The notes below the pieces were generated by a model that was given only the letters and a program-made list of their open reading frames with translations, was not told the DNA's origin and ran no database searches. The position numbers and the translations under genes are program-made. This document shows positions 1 through 8,228 of a DNA stretch of 64,000 nt, piece after piece. Origin of the DNA: Paenibacillus wynnii (GTDB taxonomy: Bacteria > Bacillota > Bacilli > Paenibacillales > Paenibacillaceae); assembly GCF_030812855.1 (NCBI RefSeq), contig NZ_JAUSTK010000018.1, positions 1 to 64,000 on the forward strand, in the 5' to 3' direction. Within the stretch, counting starts at the first letter, position 1. Every line of letters starts with the position of its first letter.

Positions 1-721
1 CGCGATCGCTGCCTTTATGCGAACGGTAGATGATATGGTGGGTGTTTAGGATTTTGTTTTTCTTTTTGCAGACTTGGCACGTATAGTGGTCCCGAGCAAA
101 CACGTAATAGCGAACCTCGTGGTAGCTGAAGGTTTCTCCTTCTTGATATTCTTTGCCTTGGATCAAAGGATTCATCATTTTCTGCACATCAAATTTCCCG
201 ACTTCAAGTTGAAGCTTTGGATGTGGTAACAGCTTCGTAAAGGTGTCCACCCACCGAAAGGTATGCTGGATGCGGTTTTCAAGCGAAGGCGGTAACCAGC
301 CTTCTGGACGTTTGGACGTGAGCGAAATGGAGGGTTTTATCCACTTTTTCTTTTTCTTATCAAAAACACGTTTGGTATTAAATTTGTATTTGCAGCGTCT
401 GTAGCGCGTGTTTCGATTTCTACGGCTTCGGCGATACGTTTTGCGAGTTTCGAGCAGCGAACTAACATCTTGACGGAATTCAATTTCGCCGTGAGCGAAG
501 ATTTTATCTTCGCTGATGACAGCGATGCCGAGGTGTTTTACGCCTGTATCGACACCGACGTGAAGTTCTTGAACAGTCTCGCCTGTGGCTATAGTCAATT
601 GAATCGCAAACGGTTGATAACCGACAATTCTTGCTTTTTGTTGCTTAAGTAAAAGCCTAGCTTTTCTTACCGAGCAGGGCATGAGTGCCTCTCCTCTTTT
701 GTTTTTGACGAATACACGCAT
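1..721 (-). CDS. iscB: IscB-family RNA-guided HNH/RuvC endonuclease (5' part, cut by the window edge)
   Basis: Reading the minus strand from the ATG at 721 gives 240 residues with no stop before the left edge. The start follows a strong SD (AAGGAGGG, 729-736). The N-terminus (MRVFVKNKRGEALMPCSV) is typical of the RRXRR/IscB family. RuvC-I is seen as GVDTG with Asp58. An arginine-rich bridge-helix segment (YRRSRRNRNTRYRR) follows. LEVGKFD near residue 176 supplies the RuvC-II glutamate, and the start of an HNH domain is seen as CQVC...NTHHI. The rest of HNH and RuvC-III lie outside the window. IscB proteins are transposon-encoded ancestors of Cas9 that cut DNA with an omega RNA encoded just upstream, and such a region is present at 735-950. 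No tnpA is visible on the right side; the left side cannot be seen. A Cas9 identity is unlikely because the RRXRR N-terminus and the compact spacing are IscB-like. Confidence 0.9.
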   Translation of the reverse strand, partial: MRVFVKNKRGEALMPCSVRKARLLLKQQKARIVGYQPFAIQLTIATGETVQELHVGVDTGVKHLGIAVISEDKIFAHGEIEFRQDVSSLLETRKTYRRSRRNRNTRYRRCKYKFNTKRVFDKKKKKWIKPSISLTSKRPEGWLPPSLENRIQHTFRWVDTFTKLLPHPKLQLEVGKFDVQKMMNPLIQGKEYQEGETFSYHEVRYYVFARDHYTCQVCKKKNKILNTHHIIYRSHKGSDR

Positions 722-734
722 GTTTCGTCCCTCC

Positions 735-950
735 TTAGAGTTTGTTTCCCTTCGCCAATGTTTGACATGCTTCGTGCCTCAGGTTGACCGTTCCGACCCA
801 ACAGAACTGTTACAGCGCCTGAACGACAAAGGTGCTAGAGAATTACACCAAGCCGTATTGACATGCCCAACGTAGCTTAAAGCTAAGGCTAGACAGCTAG
901 GGCTTTTTCAAGCCCCCACTTCATAACGTTTTACCGTTTAAGTGGTGGGT
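735..950 (-). ncRNA. Probable omega RNA of the IscB locus
   Basis: The stretch immediately 5' of iscB has no credible ORF but is rich in inverted repeats. On the minus strand these are, in order, CACTT...AAGTG with an inner ACG/CGT pair (about 915-948), GGGCTTgaaaAAGCCC (900-915), and pairing segments around CTAGCTGTCTAG and AGCTTTAAGCT. IscB omega RNAs are transcribed upstream of, and in the same direction as, iscB, so position and structure fit. In this arrangement the guide is read from host DNA just outside the element end, which would be at about 951-967 read on the minus strand. Both ends are inferred from the repeats and the SD, not measured. Confidence 0.65.
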
Positions 951-1103
951 AGTTGACATACAGGTTTATGGTCTTTCCTCAATTTTACTCCCTCAAAAGT
1001 AGGACGTATATACCACTTTCGTTTACTTTTAATCACTAATCCAGCGTTTATAATGAATACAAATATCCAAAAATCCATCCCATCTGGGAAAAGGAGGGTC
1101 CGT

Positions 1104-2420
1104 ATGCACATTGGCATTTTTATGCACACCAATTACTTTGAAGATTTCTTCGTTAAAGGATTAGGTCTGAGTGAGGAAGAGTATGTAAGTTCCTATCACA
1201 ACGATTTTTCCTTTGATTATGCACGGCTCTTGAACAAGAGCGGAATCCGTACGACGATTTACAATTTTACGCAGAAGGGTGGCCAAGTTCGGACCTACCG
1301 GCATGGGGTGGTGGATTGTACGATTAAATTTATACCGGTGAGCAAGCCTTATAAGGCTTATTGCGCCATTCCCTTTTCACATCGGACACCCATCGGCAAG
1401 TATGTCTCGCAGTATGTGTCCACGATACAGAGTAGTCTGGTTGATATTTTGAGGGAAGATGGAATTGACCTGATTTACGCTCAGGAATATGCTTCCGGCC
1501 GATTTGAAAGGCTAGCACTTACTGCCAAACAGCTGAATATACCGATCATTGCCGCCTATCACGGAGGCAGTATTCATAAATGGATTATGCCTATCAAAAA
1601 GCGTACGCTGCATAAGGCTTCTTTCCTAACCACACTTAATGAGGATGAGCACCGCAATATGGTTGCACAATTTCCGAATATGGCTGAACGGATAAAGCTT
1701 GTACCAAACTTCGTGAATTCAGCAATCTTTTACTTAAGGGATAAGAAAAAAGCCCAGGCTGCACTGGGACTCGACCCGGAAACCCGATATATCATCACCG
1801 TGGGCCGTTTGTTTGAGCATCAGAAAGGCCATTCCCTGTTGGTGGAGGCGGCAGAACAGCTGAAGGAATTCCCTCGACTGAAAATATTAATCGCCGGCAG
1901 CGGGCCTGATGAGCAGAGCTTAAAAGAGTTGATCGTACAAAAGGGGTTGGAGGATAGAGTCATTTTGCTGGGATCCATACGAGACAAGGAGATACTTGCC
2001 AACTATTATAATGCCTCCGAATTATTCGTACTCCCATCACGTTATGAAGGATTGCCTTTGGTTATTCTAGAGGCCAGCGCATGCGGACTTCCAACGGTGG
2101 CATTTAATGTTATGGGTGTAAGAGGTCTGGTTCAAGACGGAGTGAATGGACTGTTAGTGGAAAATCTTGATCCGCTTGGCCTTGCGGCCTCTTTGCAGAA
2201 GCTGTTGGAGGATGACAAGAGTCGTGAAGCCATGGGGGAGAACGCTCAAGAAATTGTCCGCTTGAACTATTCGGAAGAGATTACGAGCACCAAATTAATT
2301 GAATTGTTTAAGGAAAGCGTAGGCCGTGAGGCTGCGATGAGATGGTGGCCCATAAGCGGCGTATCAGAGAGCATTGTAATTCCGAAACTTCCCTTATTAG
2401 AGGGGCTGTCTCGAAAGTAG
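1104..2420 (+). CDS. Glycosyltransferase, GT4 family
   Basis: A 438-residue protein with two Rossmann halves (GT-B fold). The C-terminal half is the classic Glycos_transf_1 domain: VGRLFEHQKGHSLLVEA, LKILIAGSGPDEQSL, and the EX7E signature with Glu315 and Glu323 (EGLPLVILEASACG), which in this family contacts the nucleotide-sugar donor. No signal peptide or membrane segment is seen, so it probably acts on the cytoplasmic face of the membrane. I chose the ATG at 1104 because AAAAGGAGGG ends seven bases upstream; an in-frame ATG at 1053 lacks an SD. It is a lone gene between the IscB element and a bidirectional terminator, so donor and acceptor cannot be inferred. Confidence 0.88.
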   Translation: MHIGIFMHTNYFEDFFVKGLGLSEEEYVSSYHNDFSFDYARLLNKSGIRTTIYNFTQKGGQVRTYRHGVVDCTIKFIPVSKPYKAYCAIPFSHRTPIGKYVSQYVSTIQSSLVDILREDGIDLIYAQEYASGRFERLALTAKQLNIPIIAAYHGGSIHKWIMPIKKRTLHKASFLTTLNEDEHRNMVAQFPNMAERIKLVPNFVNSAIFYLRDKKKAQAALGLDPETRYIITVGRLFEHQKGHSLLVEAAEQLKEFPRLKILIAGSGPDEQSLKELIVQKGLEDRVILLGSIRDKEILANYYNASELFVLPSRYEGLPLVILEASACGLPTVAFNVMGVRGLVQDGVNGLLVENLDPLGLAASLQKLLEDDKSREAMGENAQEIVRLNYSEEITSTKLIELFKESVGREAAMRWWPISGVSESIVIPKLPLLEGLSRK

Positions 2421-2470
2421 ATATACGAATGAGACAATCTTTTGCACTTTAAAGCTGTAAAAGAAGCTAA

Positions 2471-2511
2471 AAAACTAGCCAGTCTCCGGGCATTGGAGAC
2501 TGGCTAGTTTT
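2471..2511. terminator. Bidirectional intrinsic terminator
   Basis: AAAACTAGCCAGTCTCC and its exact inverted copy flank a short GGGCATT loop, followed by a T-rich stretch. It sits after the GT4 gene, and the symmetric A/T flanks allow use from both sides. Confidence 0.8.
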
Positions 2512-2652
2512 CGTTTTTGATCCCTAGCGGCCTGCTCCACTAGGTTACTTGCCGTGACCTTTAGCTTTTTTACAGGTAGATTTAAGTGGAAAGTTATCCT
2601 TGGGTCTTTGAAGGATTGTAAAAACTTTTTCTGCTCAAAGCAGCGGAGAGGA

Positions 2653-2760
2653 CGGAACGATTGTGGAAAAGCGGCAGCGGTCGCCCGAAAGTTTTCCAAA
2701 GGAAAACTAGCTTCGAAAGCATAAGCTGTGTCCGGATTTTCACCGCTAAGGGGAATGATA
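2653..2760 (+). repeat. Interspersed palindromic repeat family, copy A
   Basis: About 105 bases containing CGGTCGCCCGAAAG, a GTTTTCC/GGAAAAC inverted pair and AGCTTCGAAAGCATAAGCTG. A clearly related copy in opposite orientation lies at 35436-35530. The gap 2421-2848 is otherwise non-coding; short open frames through it are by-products of the repeat. Downstream (2765-2830) is a further GC-rich stretch that may belong to the same composite repeat. Confidence 0.75.
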
Positions 2761-2848
2761 AAAAATCTGGAGAGCACAGCGATTGTAACAACGGTCCGTT
2801 CGCGGAGCGTCCACATCGAGAGAAGCGGTTTGAATTTAATTTAGTAAA

Positions 2849-4024
2849 TTATTCGGAAGAAGTGAGCACGGCCCACTTTCGTATTGGCAACACGGCTAAG
2901 GTACTAAGTATCAAACAGACGGCTACAATATAAAAGGAGTAGTATACACCAATGCTGTCATTGGCGATGCCGATCAACAGATTCACCGCCATGGCAATCA
3001 GTGTGCCGCACATCAGAATTAGCCCGGTCACATAGGAGGCGCCTTCCTTAAAGGTTCCGCGGATTGTACTCATGAGGGTTGGATAGATCAGGGAGAAGAA
3101 CAAGCCGGAAGCGGCGAATAGAATCAATCCGCTTTTTCCCAACGAAATCCCGATAATACACAGAACCGAAGCAATGGACCCATAAATAAGAACGCTGCGG
3201 AAATAGCCCAATTTGTCGGCAATAAAGCCACCGAAGATTCTTCCAAAGGTCATCAGGCCAAAAAACAAGGTCATATAAAGCGCCCTGCGCTCCGCATCCA
3301 AAGAGAATTCTTCACTCATATAATTGACGAACCAGTTGCCGATGCCATATTCTGCAGCTACATAAAAGCCGATGGCCGCGATATATAAGTACAGCAGCTT
3401 GTTGTGAAACAACTCCCTTTTTTTAAAGCTGCCTCCGCCGGTTTGCGGCTTATAAGGAATCCGCAGCAGCAGCAAGTAAATGAACAGGGCCACACAGCAG
3501 AATAGCATAATAAGGTAAAACGTCTGCCACTGAACCCCTTTTTTCAAAAGACTTCCCGTGACTTGCTGCATCGTTGTGTTCGCGGTTCCATAGGAGAAAT
3601 TAACGAAATTCATAAGTACAGCCGTTGAAGCCACTGTCATAACGGGTCCCAAAGTATTTACCCCAACATTGAACATAGCGATTCCTGAGTTTAGGATCGA
3701 TAAGCCTATGACTAGAACCCAAAAGGATTTACAGGTCACCAGCAGAACTAATGCACCCATAGCAATAATGATGCCGAGTGAGATGATTTTTTTGTAGCCG
3801 AATCTTTCAATTAAAATCCCGCCGATATATTGAAAAAGGGCATACATAAACAGGCATGCTGTGAGAACATAACCGATCTGCGTATTGCTGACACCAAAAT
3901 CCTCTTTAAACAGTGGAACAAAAATGCCCTTAAAGTTGTCGCTCATCGCCACAATAACGTACATAAGCAGAAGCAGCAGTACGATTGGCCAGTTTTTATG
4001 CTTCTCTTGTGATTGGACCTCCAT
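2849..4024 (-). CDS. MFS transporter, probable sugar or organic solute carrier
   Basis: A 391-residue, very hydrophobic protein with about 12 predicted membrane helices. The N-terminal half carries MFS features: an F-K-E-D-F-G-V-S-NTQIG loop after helix 1, then GGILIERFGYKK, matching the family A-motif region between helices 2 and 3. The second half repeats it weakly (FGGFIADKLGYFRS). This layout resembles the fucose permease/FucP-like branch, but the substrate cannot be read from sequence. AGGGAGAG precedes the ATG at 4024. It is monocistronic and divergent from the DsbA-like gene, with a 187-bp shared promoter region. The last codons lie close to repeat copy A. Confidence 0.85.
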   Translation of the reverse strand: MEVQSQEKHKNWPIVLLLLLMYVIVAMSDNFKGIFVPLFKEDFGVSNTQIGYVLTACLFMYALFQYIGGILIERFGYKKIISLGIIIAMGALVLLVTCKSFWVLVIGLSILNSGIAMFNVGVNTLGPVMTVASTAVLMNFVNFSYGTANTTMQQVTGSLLKKGVQWQTFYLIMLFCCVALFIYLLLLRIPYKPQTGGGSFKKRELFHNKLLYLYIAAIGFYVAAEYGIGNWFVNYMSEEFSLDAERRALYMTLFFGLMTFGRIFGGFIADKLGYFRSVLIYGSIASVLCIIGISLGKSGLILFAASGLFFSLIYPTLMSTIRGTFKEGASYVTGLILMCGTLIAMAVNLLIGIANDSIGVYYSFYIVAVCLILSTLAVLPIRKWAVLTSSE

Positions 4025-4211
4025 GAATATCTCTCCCTGTATACAGCAATAGTATCTATACGTTACTTGCCTAAACTACAGCATATAGAGAGAAAGATCA
4101 ACATCCAAAACTTGAAATATTTAGAGAAAATGAAATTTGTAATTTTGATCATTTAACTATATAATAGTAAGTGACGAATATTTAGTAATTGAATAATAGG
4201 AGGCTAACTAC

Positions 4212-4934
4212 ATGAAAATAGATATTTGGTCCGATTATGCCTGTCCGTTCTGTTATATAGGTAAAAGAAGACTTGAGAATGCATTAAGCCAGTTCCCGCA
4301 TCGTGATCAGGTGGAAGTTGTTTTTCGCAGCTTTCAATTAGATCCATCGGCAAAGGTACATGGTAACCCGGATATTCATGATATGCTTGCGGCTAAGTAC
4401 GGAATGACCCGTGATAAAGCCAAAGCGATGAATGAACAGCTGGCGGAGCAGGCTAGAGGTGTCGGTTTGGATTTTCGATTCGACAGCATTGTGTCCACCA
4501 ACACCTTTGACGGCCACCGGTTGACCCACTATGCAAGTAAGCAGGGGAAAGGTGCAGAAATGACGGAGCGACTGCTGCGTGCCTACTTTACGGATTCGGT
4601 GAATCTTGGGGATCGGTCTGTACTGGCACAGTTGGCTGGTGAAATCGGTTTGAATGAGCAAGAAACGCTCGATATGCTAGAATCAGATGCTTATGCCGAT
4701 CAAGTAAACGGAGATATTGAGGAGGGGCAGCGTCTGGGAGTCACTGGTGTGCCGTTCTTTGTAATTAATAATAAGTATGCGATCTCGGGTGCACAACCCG
4801 GTCCTGTATTCACGGAGGTTCTAGATACCGTATGGGCGGAGGAGCAGAAGGCTCCAGGTTTGCAGCTAGTAGGGACTGATTCTTCAAAAGCTTCTTCCGA
4901 GGACGGCTGCTCGGACGGCTCTTGCGGCATTTAA
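4212..4934 (+). CDS. DsbA-family (FrnE-like) thiol-disulfide oxidoreductase
   Basis: A 240-residue protein with a thioredoxin-type start (MKIDIWSDYACPFCYIG). The CPFC active site has Cys11 and Cys14, an alpha-helical insertion follows, and the cis-Pro region reads GVTGVPFFVINNKYAISGAQ. It has the length and order of the 2-hydroxychromene-2-carboxylate isomerase/FrnE branch of DsbA proteins. No signal peptide is present, so it is probably cytosolic. The C-terminus ends in a Cys-rich tail (EDGCSDGSCGI), which could bind metal or act as a second redox pair; FrnE proteins are known to carry extra C-terminal cysteines. AGGAGG precedes the start. It stands alone, ending at a shared terminator. Confidence 0.88.
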   Translation: MKIDIWSDYACPFCYIGKRRLENALSQFPHRDQVEVVFRSFQLDPSAKVHGNPDIHDMLAAKYGMTRDKAKAMNEQLAEQARGVGLDFRFDSIVSTNTFDGHRLTHYASKQGKGAEMTERLLRAYFTDSVNLGDRSVLAQLAGEIGLNEQETLDMLESDAYADQVNGDIEEGQRLGVTGVPFFVINNKYAISGAQPGPVFTEVLDTVWAEEQKAPGLQLVGTDSSKASSEDGCSDGSCGI

Positions 4935-4949
4935 CGGTTTAATTGTTAT

Positions 4950-4994
4950 GAAAAAGGCGAAGCAGAGGACTCCTCATGCTTTCGCCTTTTTTAA
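4950..4994. terminator. Bidirectional terminator between convergent genes
   Basis: AAAAAGGCGAAGCA pairs with TGCTTTCGCCTTTTT around an inner GAGGA/TCCTC stem. It lies between the DsbA-like gene (+) and the oleate hydratase gene (-), so it can end both. Confidence 0.75.
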
Positions 4995-5005
4995 CATAGG
5001 TTCTG

Positions 5006-6601
5006 TTATCTAAAAGAAGTTACAAAGCTCGTGAACAACGTTCTTACATCGAACTGATACTGGTTGATCGGTTCAATCGGCCGGTTGATGCCAAGCAGTG
5101 TATATATCGCAATTCTGGCTGCCCGCACGGAGTACTCCTCAGTAAAGACTACATCATCCGGGATTTCGCAATACTGCCCAACGAACGCCAAATTTGTCGA
5201 GCCTTCAGGAACCACCTTCGGTCTGTCACTGTTCAATCTAGGCATGAATTGGGAGGTGATATATGGCATCATACAAGGAATACAGTTGGCGGAAGCCATG
5301 ATTTCGTCCTTATGCTCCTCAAAATGGAGATGCCCGATCAGCTCTTCCATAATTTCTTCCCCGGTACAATCACACATTCTTTTCTTCACAAAATCGCCGA
5401 CCTTATCCGGATACAGTCCATAACCCCAGAACACTTTCACATGCTCCGGTTGATTGCGGAAATGCGGCTGGAAAGCCACTACGATAGACATGAACCAGCT
5501 GGAATCCTTGAAAGTAACCAAAGCGCCGGTTCCGGCACGGTTGCGCGAGAACTTCTCCATCAGATCGAAGAATTTGGAATCCTGGAAGGTTACGGTAAAA
5601 GATTCCCATTTCGATCCGTCTACATGGTCGTCGAAGGAGGAAGGATTGCCGAGACCCGGCTTTTTAGCAGCGATGTTCTCCCATAGCTTCCATGAGCTTC
5701 CCTTGCCGTTCAATTGTGGGGCGGAAGTCATGGAGCCGAGGCTGGAACTCTCAGTCATGGAACCGTTCGTGACGATTACGAGATCGCCCTCGTTCACATG
5801 GATTACATCTTCTACGTCTTCCCGCAGTACGTTCATCTTAGTCACTGTAATGCCGTCGCCGTCTTTAAACTCGAGGTCCGTTACTGTGCATTTTAGAGTG
5901 AAGTCTACGCCGAAGGGTTCAAGATACTTGTGCATCGGCAGAATGATGGAATCATATTGGTTGTATTGAGTTCGGGTTACTCCTTCAAGGGTTTGTATTC
6001 TTGGGAATTCATGAATGAAGCGAATCATATATCTTTTGAATTCAACAGCGCTGTGCCAAGGCTGGAAAGCGAAGGTAGTTGCCCACATATACCAGAAATT
6101 GGTCTCGAAAAAGTGCGGTGCGAACCAGTCGTTAATCCGCGCTTTGCCCATTTTATCTTCAGGAGTAAGGATCAGCTTCCCCAATGCCATCCGGTCAGCC
6201 ATATCGAAGCCCATGGACAGAACATCTTCGACCTCACCCTTGCTGTTTACGAGCCGGGCGTTGGAATGTGTTGGATTGGCGGTATCAAAGGCTATAATTT
6301 CTTCTCTAACGGACATCCCCGGATGATCGATTGAAGGAATGGTCAGGAGCAGCTCCCATAAATTTTCATAGGCTTCATCATTAAGCATCCGCCCGCCTCG
6401 AATGACATAACCTTCCTCGACATCGCCTGCACCGTCGTTGCTGCCACCGAGAATTTTCATTTCTTCAATAATGTGAATGTTCTGTCCCGGAAAGTCACAG
6501 TCTCTGACGAGGTATGCTGCACCCGCAAGTGATGCAATTCCGCCGCCGACAAAATAAACCTGTTGATTACCGTACTCTTTTTTCACGATTGTCGCCTCCA
6601 A
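5006..6601 (-). CDS. ohyA: Oleate hydratase (MCRA family), FAD-dependent, HFam3-like
   Basis: A 531-residue flavoprotein. The N-terminus shows a dinucleotide-binding loop (VGGGIASLAGA, Gly19-Gly27) and the MCRA-family block ILGGSNDGAGD (50-60). The family adds water across the cis-9 double bond of oleate to give 10-hydroxystearate and helps bacteria detoxify unsaturated fatty acids. Most members have about 580-600 residues and a catalytic Glu in the GGRE motif; here the motif is RGGRML, so Met72 replaces that Glu. The short length plus Met is what I know of the Rhodococcus erythropolis type (HFam3), so activity is still plausible. A TetR-like regulator lies 560 bases upstream on the same strand, beyond a repeat cluster, and could control it. 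Confidence 0.88.
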   Translation of the reverse strand: MEATIVKKEYGNQQVYFVGGGIASLAGAAYLVRDCDFPGQNIHIIEEMKILGGSNDGAGDVEEGYVIRGGRMLNDEAYENLWELLLTIPSIDHPGMSVREEIIAFDTANPTHSNARLVNSKGEVEDVLSMGFDMADRMALGKLILTPEDKMGKARINDWFAPHFFETNFWYMWATTFAFQPWHSAVEFKRYMIRFIHEFPRIQTLEGVTRTQYNQYDSIILPMHKYLEPFGVDFTLKCTVTDLEFKDGDGITVTKMNVLREDVEDVIHVNEGDLVIVTNGSMTESSSLGSMTSAPQLNGKGSSWKLWENIAAKKPGLGNPSSFDDHVDGSKWESFTVTFQDSKFFDLMEKFSRNRAGTGALVTFKDSSWFMSIVVAFQPHFRNQPEHVKVFWGYGLYPDKVGDFVKKRMCDCTGEEIMEELIGHLHFEEHKDEIMASANCIPCMMPYITSQFMPRLNSDRPKVVPEGSTNLAFVGQYCEIPDDVVFTEEYSVRAARIAIYTLLGINRPIEPINQYQFDVRTLFTSFVTSFR

Positions 6602-6896
6602 AGGTTACTGATTGCTATTTCATGAACCTAATGTAATACAAGGCTGACGCAGCGGGTATAATCAAAACCGCAGGAGTGTAAGGTTTTTGGTCACTTGGGG
6701 GAAAGTGTCTAGCTTTTAGACAAAATGTGCATACCATGGGAGAGCTCTCATGTCCGACATTGAGCATGTGGACTCGAATTAAGTGTGCGCGGATAATTTT
6801 GTGAACGTGTAATCGAAATAACAGCGCTCCCGAACTTTGAGAACTTAAACTTGTCGGAACTCTACTCCTTAAACTTTGCGCGCGTGAGCATTTAAT

Positions 6897-7093
6897 TTAG
6901 TGGGAAAAAACCCCTCTAATTTTGGATTAAGACCAATGTTTGAACATTTAGAGGGAAAAATTCCTACTAATCCTGCCGTATCCGCTCAAATGGGGCATAT
7001 ATCCTTGTGTATCTCAACATTAGACGGAAAAAATCCCTCTAATTCATTTTTAAAAGACGCTAATGCTCAATTAGAGGGATTTTTTCCCTGTAA
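6897..7093. repeat. Cluster of four 23-bp quasi-palindromes
   Basis: Four units at 6897-6919, 6948-6970, 7020-7042 and 7071-7093 follow the pattern TTAGAGGG-N7-CCCTCTAA with an A/T-only centre. Start-to-start distances are 51, 72 and 51 bases, so the array is symmetric (spacers 28, 49, 28). Each unit could form a hairpin with an A- or T-rich loop. The array lies in the 560-bp gap between tetR and ohyA. An open frame across it encodes only echoes of the repeat (GKNPSN, EGKIPTN) and is not credible as a gene. 6602-6896 shows nothing further. Confidence 0.85.
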
Positions 7094-7138
7094 ATTGGTC
7101 AACCCAACCCAACCCGGCATATTCAACTGATAAGCAAT

Positions 7139-7172
7139 AAAAAAACCGCCGAACCCAAAGGTTACGACGGTC
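7139..7172 (-). terminator. Terminator of the tetR-like gene
   Basis: On the minus strand ACCGTCGTAACC...GGTTCGGCGGT is followed by seven T. The left arm of the stem overlaps the last codons and the stop codon of the regulator. Confidence 0.7.
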
Positions 7173-7731
7173 GTTTCTCGTATGTGTGCAAGGCCTTTAG
7201 GAAGTTTCCTTCAATCAGTCCGCTTAGCTTCGTAATGATCAGTTTCGGTTCATCCTTCATACCGTTTCTCATCCACTGGATCATGAGGCCGGTGAATGCC
7301 AGCGTATAAAAGTTCGCAATAAACCGTTTATCTTCGCCCCTCACCTCAAGTCCCGAGGCCAGTTCATTAATGACACCCATAATGAGGTCATTCGTCACTT
7401 CGTACAGGTAAGCGTCCAGATGGTTTCGCCCCAGGGAATCCAAAGTGTTGCAGCAGAAGGCTTTATTTCTTTCGATATAGCAGAAGATACGGTAAAATCC
7501 ATCCGTCCACGTATTGTAGCTCCGATATTGGGCGATGCTTTCGACCGCTTCAGTCTTATAAATCCAGCCAAGAAGATCGAATATATCCTGAAAATGATAA
7601 TAAAAGGTTTGCCTGTTCAATCCGCAATCATCCACCAGATGTTTGACGGAAATCTTATTGAGCGGTGTATGTTCCATAAGGCTTTTTAACGAATGGGCGA
7701 GCGCATTTTTGGTTAGGAAGGAATTGGACAC
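7162..7731 (-). CDS. TetR/AcrR-family transcriptional regulator (DhaS-like type)
   Basis: A 189-residue protein. Residues 5-55 form a TetR helix-turn-helix (LAHSLKSLMEHTPLNKISVKHLVDDCGLNRQTFYYHFQ, read in pieces), with the characteristic TFYYHF end of the recognition helix. The C-terminal part (about 75-185) is a helical ligand domain of the kind seen in the dihydroxyacetone-kinase regulator branch. The start codon is GTG at 7731, with AAAGGTG upstream; no ATG fits better. Its target is unknown. Candidates by position are ohyA downstream or its own promoter; the palindromes at 6897-7093 are too numerous and A/T-centred to be assigned as its operators. Confidence 0.85.
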   Translation of the reverse strand: MSNSFLTKNALAHSLKSLMEHTPLNKISVKHLVDDCGLNRQTFYYHFQDIFDLLGWIYKTEAVESIAQYRSYNTWTDGFYRIFCYIERNKAFCCNTLDSLGRNHLDAYLYEVTNDLIMGVINELASGLEVRGEDKRFIANFYTLAFTGLMIQWMRNGMKDEPKLIITKLSGLIEGNFLKALHTYEKRPS

Positions 7732-7782
7732 GGTAACAACACCTTTAAGAGCAGAATTTTAATGCTTAAGGGTAGGTCACAA

Positions 7783-8181
7783 CTACGGGTTCCTGCGCTG
7801 CCGCTTCATAATCAAATTAATCCCTTCGACTACCAGACCGATTGCAAATCCTCCAACCATAAATACGACAAAGGTCAGAAACCCGGCGAGATCCTCCCAG
7901 CCCTGTAGATCCCTTGAAGTGTACGCATACATTAATATCATCCCGAGCGTAATGCCAGCAGTGGAGAGCAGCCACAAGTAGCGCGCACCCAGCCATCCGA
8001 AACCGTTAAGGATACCGGAGACAACAAAGGCAAAGAGTGCAAAGCGAAGCACTATAATGATGTCCATACTCTGACCCAGAAAAGCAAATCGATAGAGACT
8101 CAGCAGCATCCACAGCACCAGTCCATAAACTCCAAACCATATGAACCAGCTTTTGCTTTTTACAGGAGGCATAATGTTCAT
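7783..8181 (-). CDS. Small membrane protein of unknown function
   Basis: 132 residues with four predicted membrane helices (about 10-30, 40-62, 67-87 and 98-122) and a basic C-terminus (MKRQRRNP). I do not recognise the family. The ATG at 8181 follows a GGGGTGGG stretch; a second ATG three codons later is possible. It lies 47 bases downstream of the next gene on the same strand, so the two are probably co-transcribed. Confidence 0.65.
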   Translation of the reverse strand: MNIMPPVKSKSWFIWFGVYGLVLWMLLSLYRFAFLGQSMDIIIVLRFALFAFVVSGILNGFGWLGARYLWLLSTAGITLGMILMYAYTSRDLQGWEDLAGFLTFVVFMVGGFAIGLVVEGINLIMKRQRRNP

Positions 8182-8228
8182 TTTTGACCCACCCCGATCT
8201 CAAAGGTATCATGCTGTCTAATCCAGGA

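Noticed and set aside
470..875. Short plus-strand frames opposite iscB and the omega RNA
   Set aside because: They are antisense to a clear IscB frame, and to a structured non-coding region.
2475..2933. Open frames on both strands between the GT4 and MFS genes
   Set aside because: They run through the terminator and the interspersed repeat and have no SD or protein-like pattern.
6897..7093. CRISPR-like reading of the regularly spaced palindromes
   Set aside because: Units are imperfect, spacers are 28/49/28, only four units exist, and no cas genes are near.
6900..7130. Open frame of 76 codons across the palindrome array
   Set aside because: Its residues repeat only because the DNA palindromes repeat (GKNPSN-like units); there is no SD and no family resemblance.
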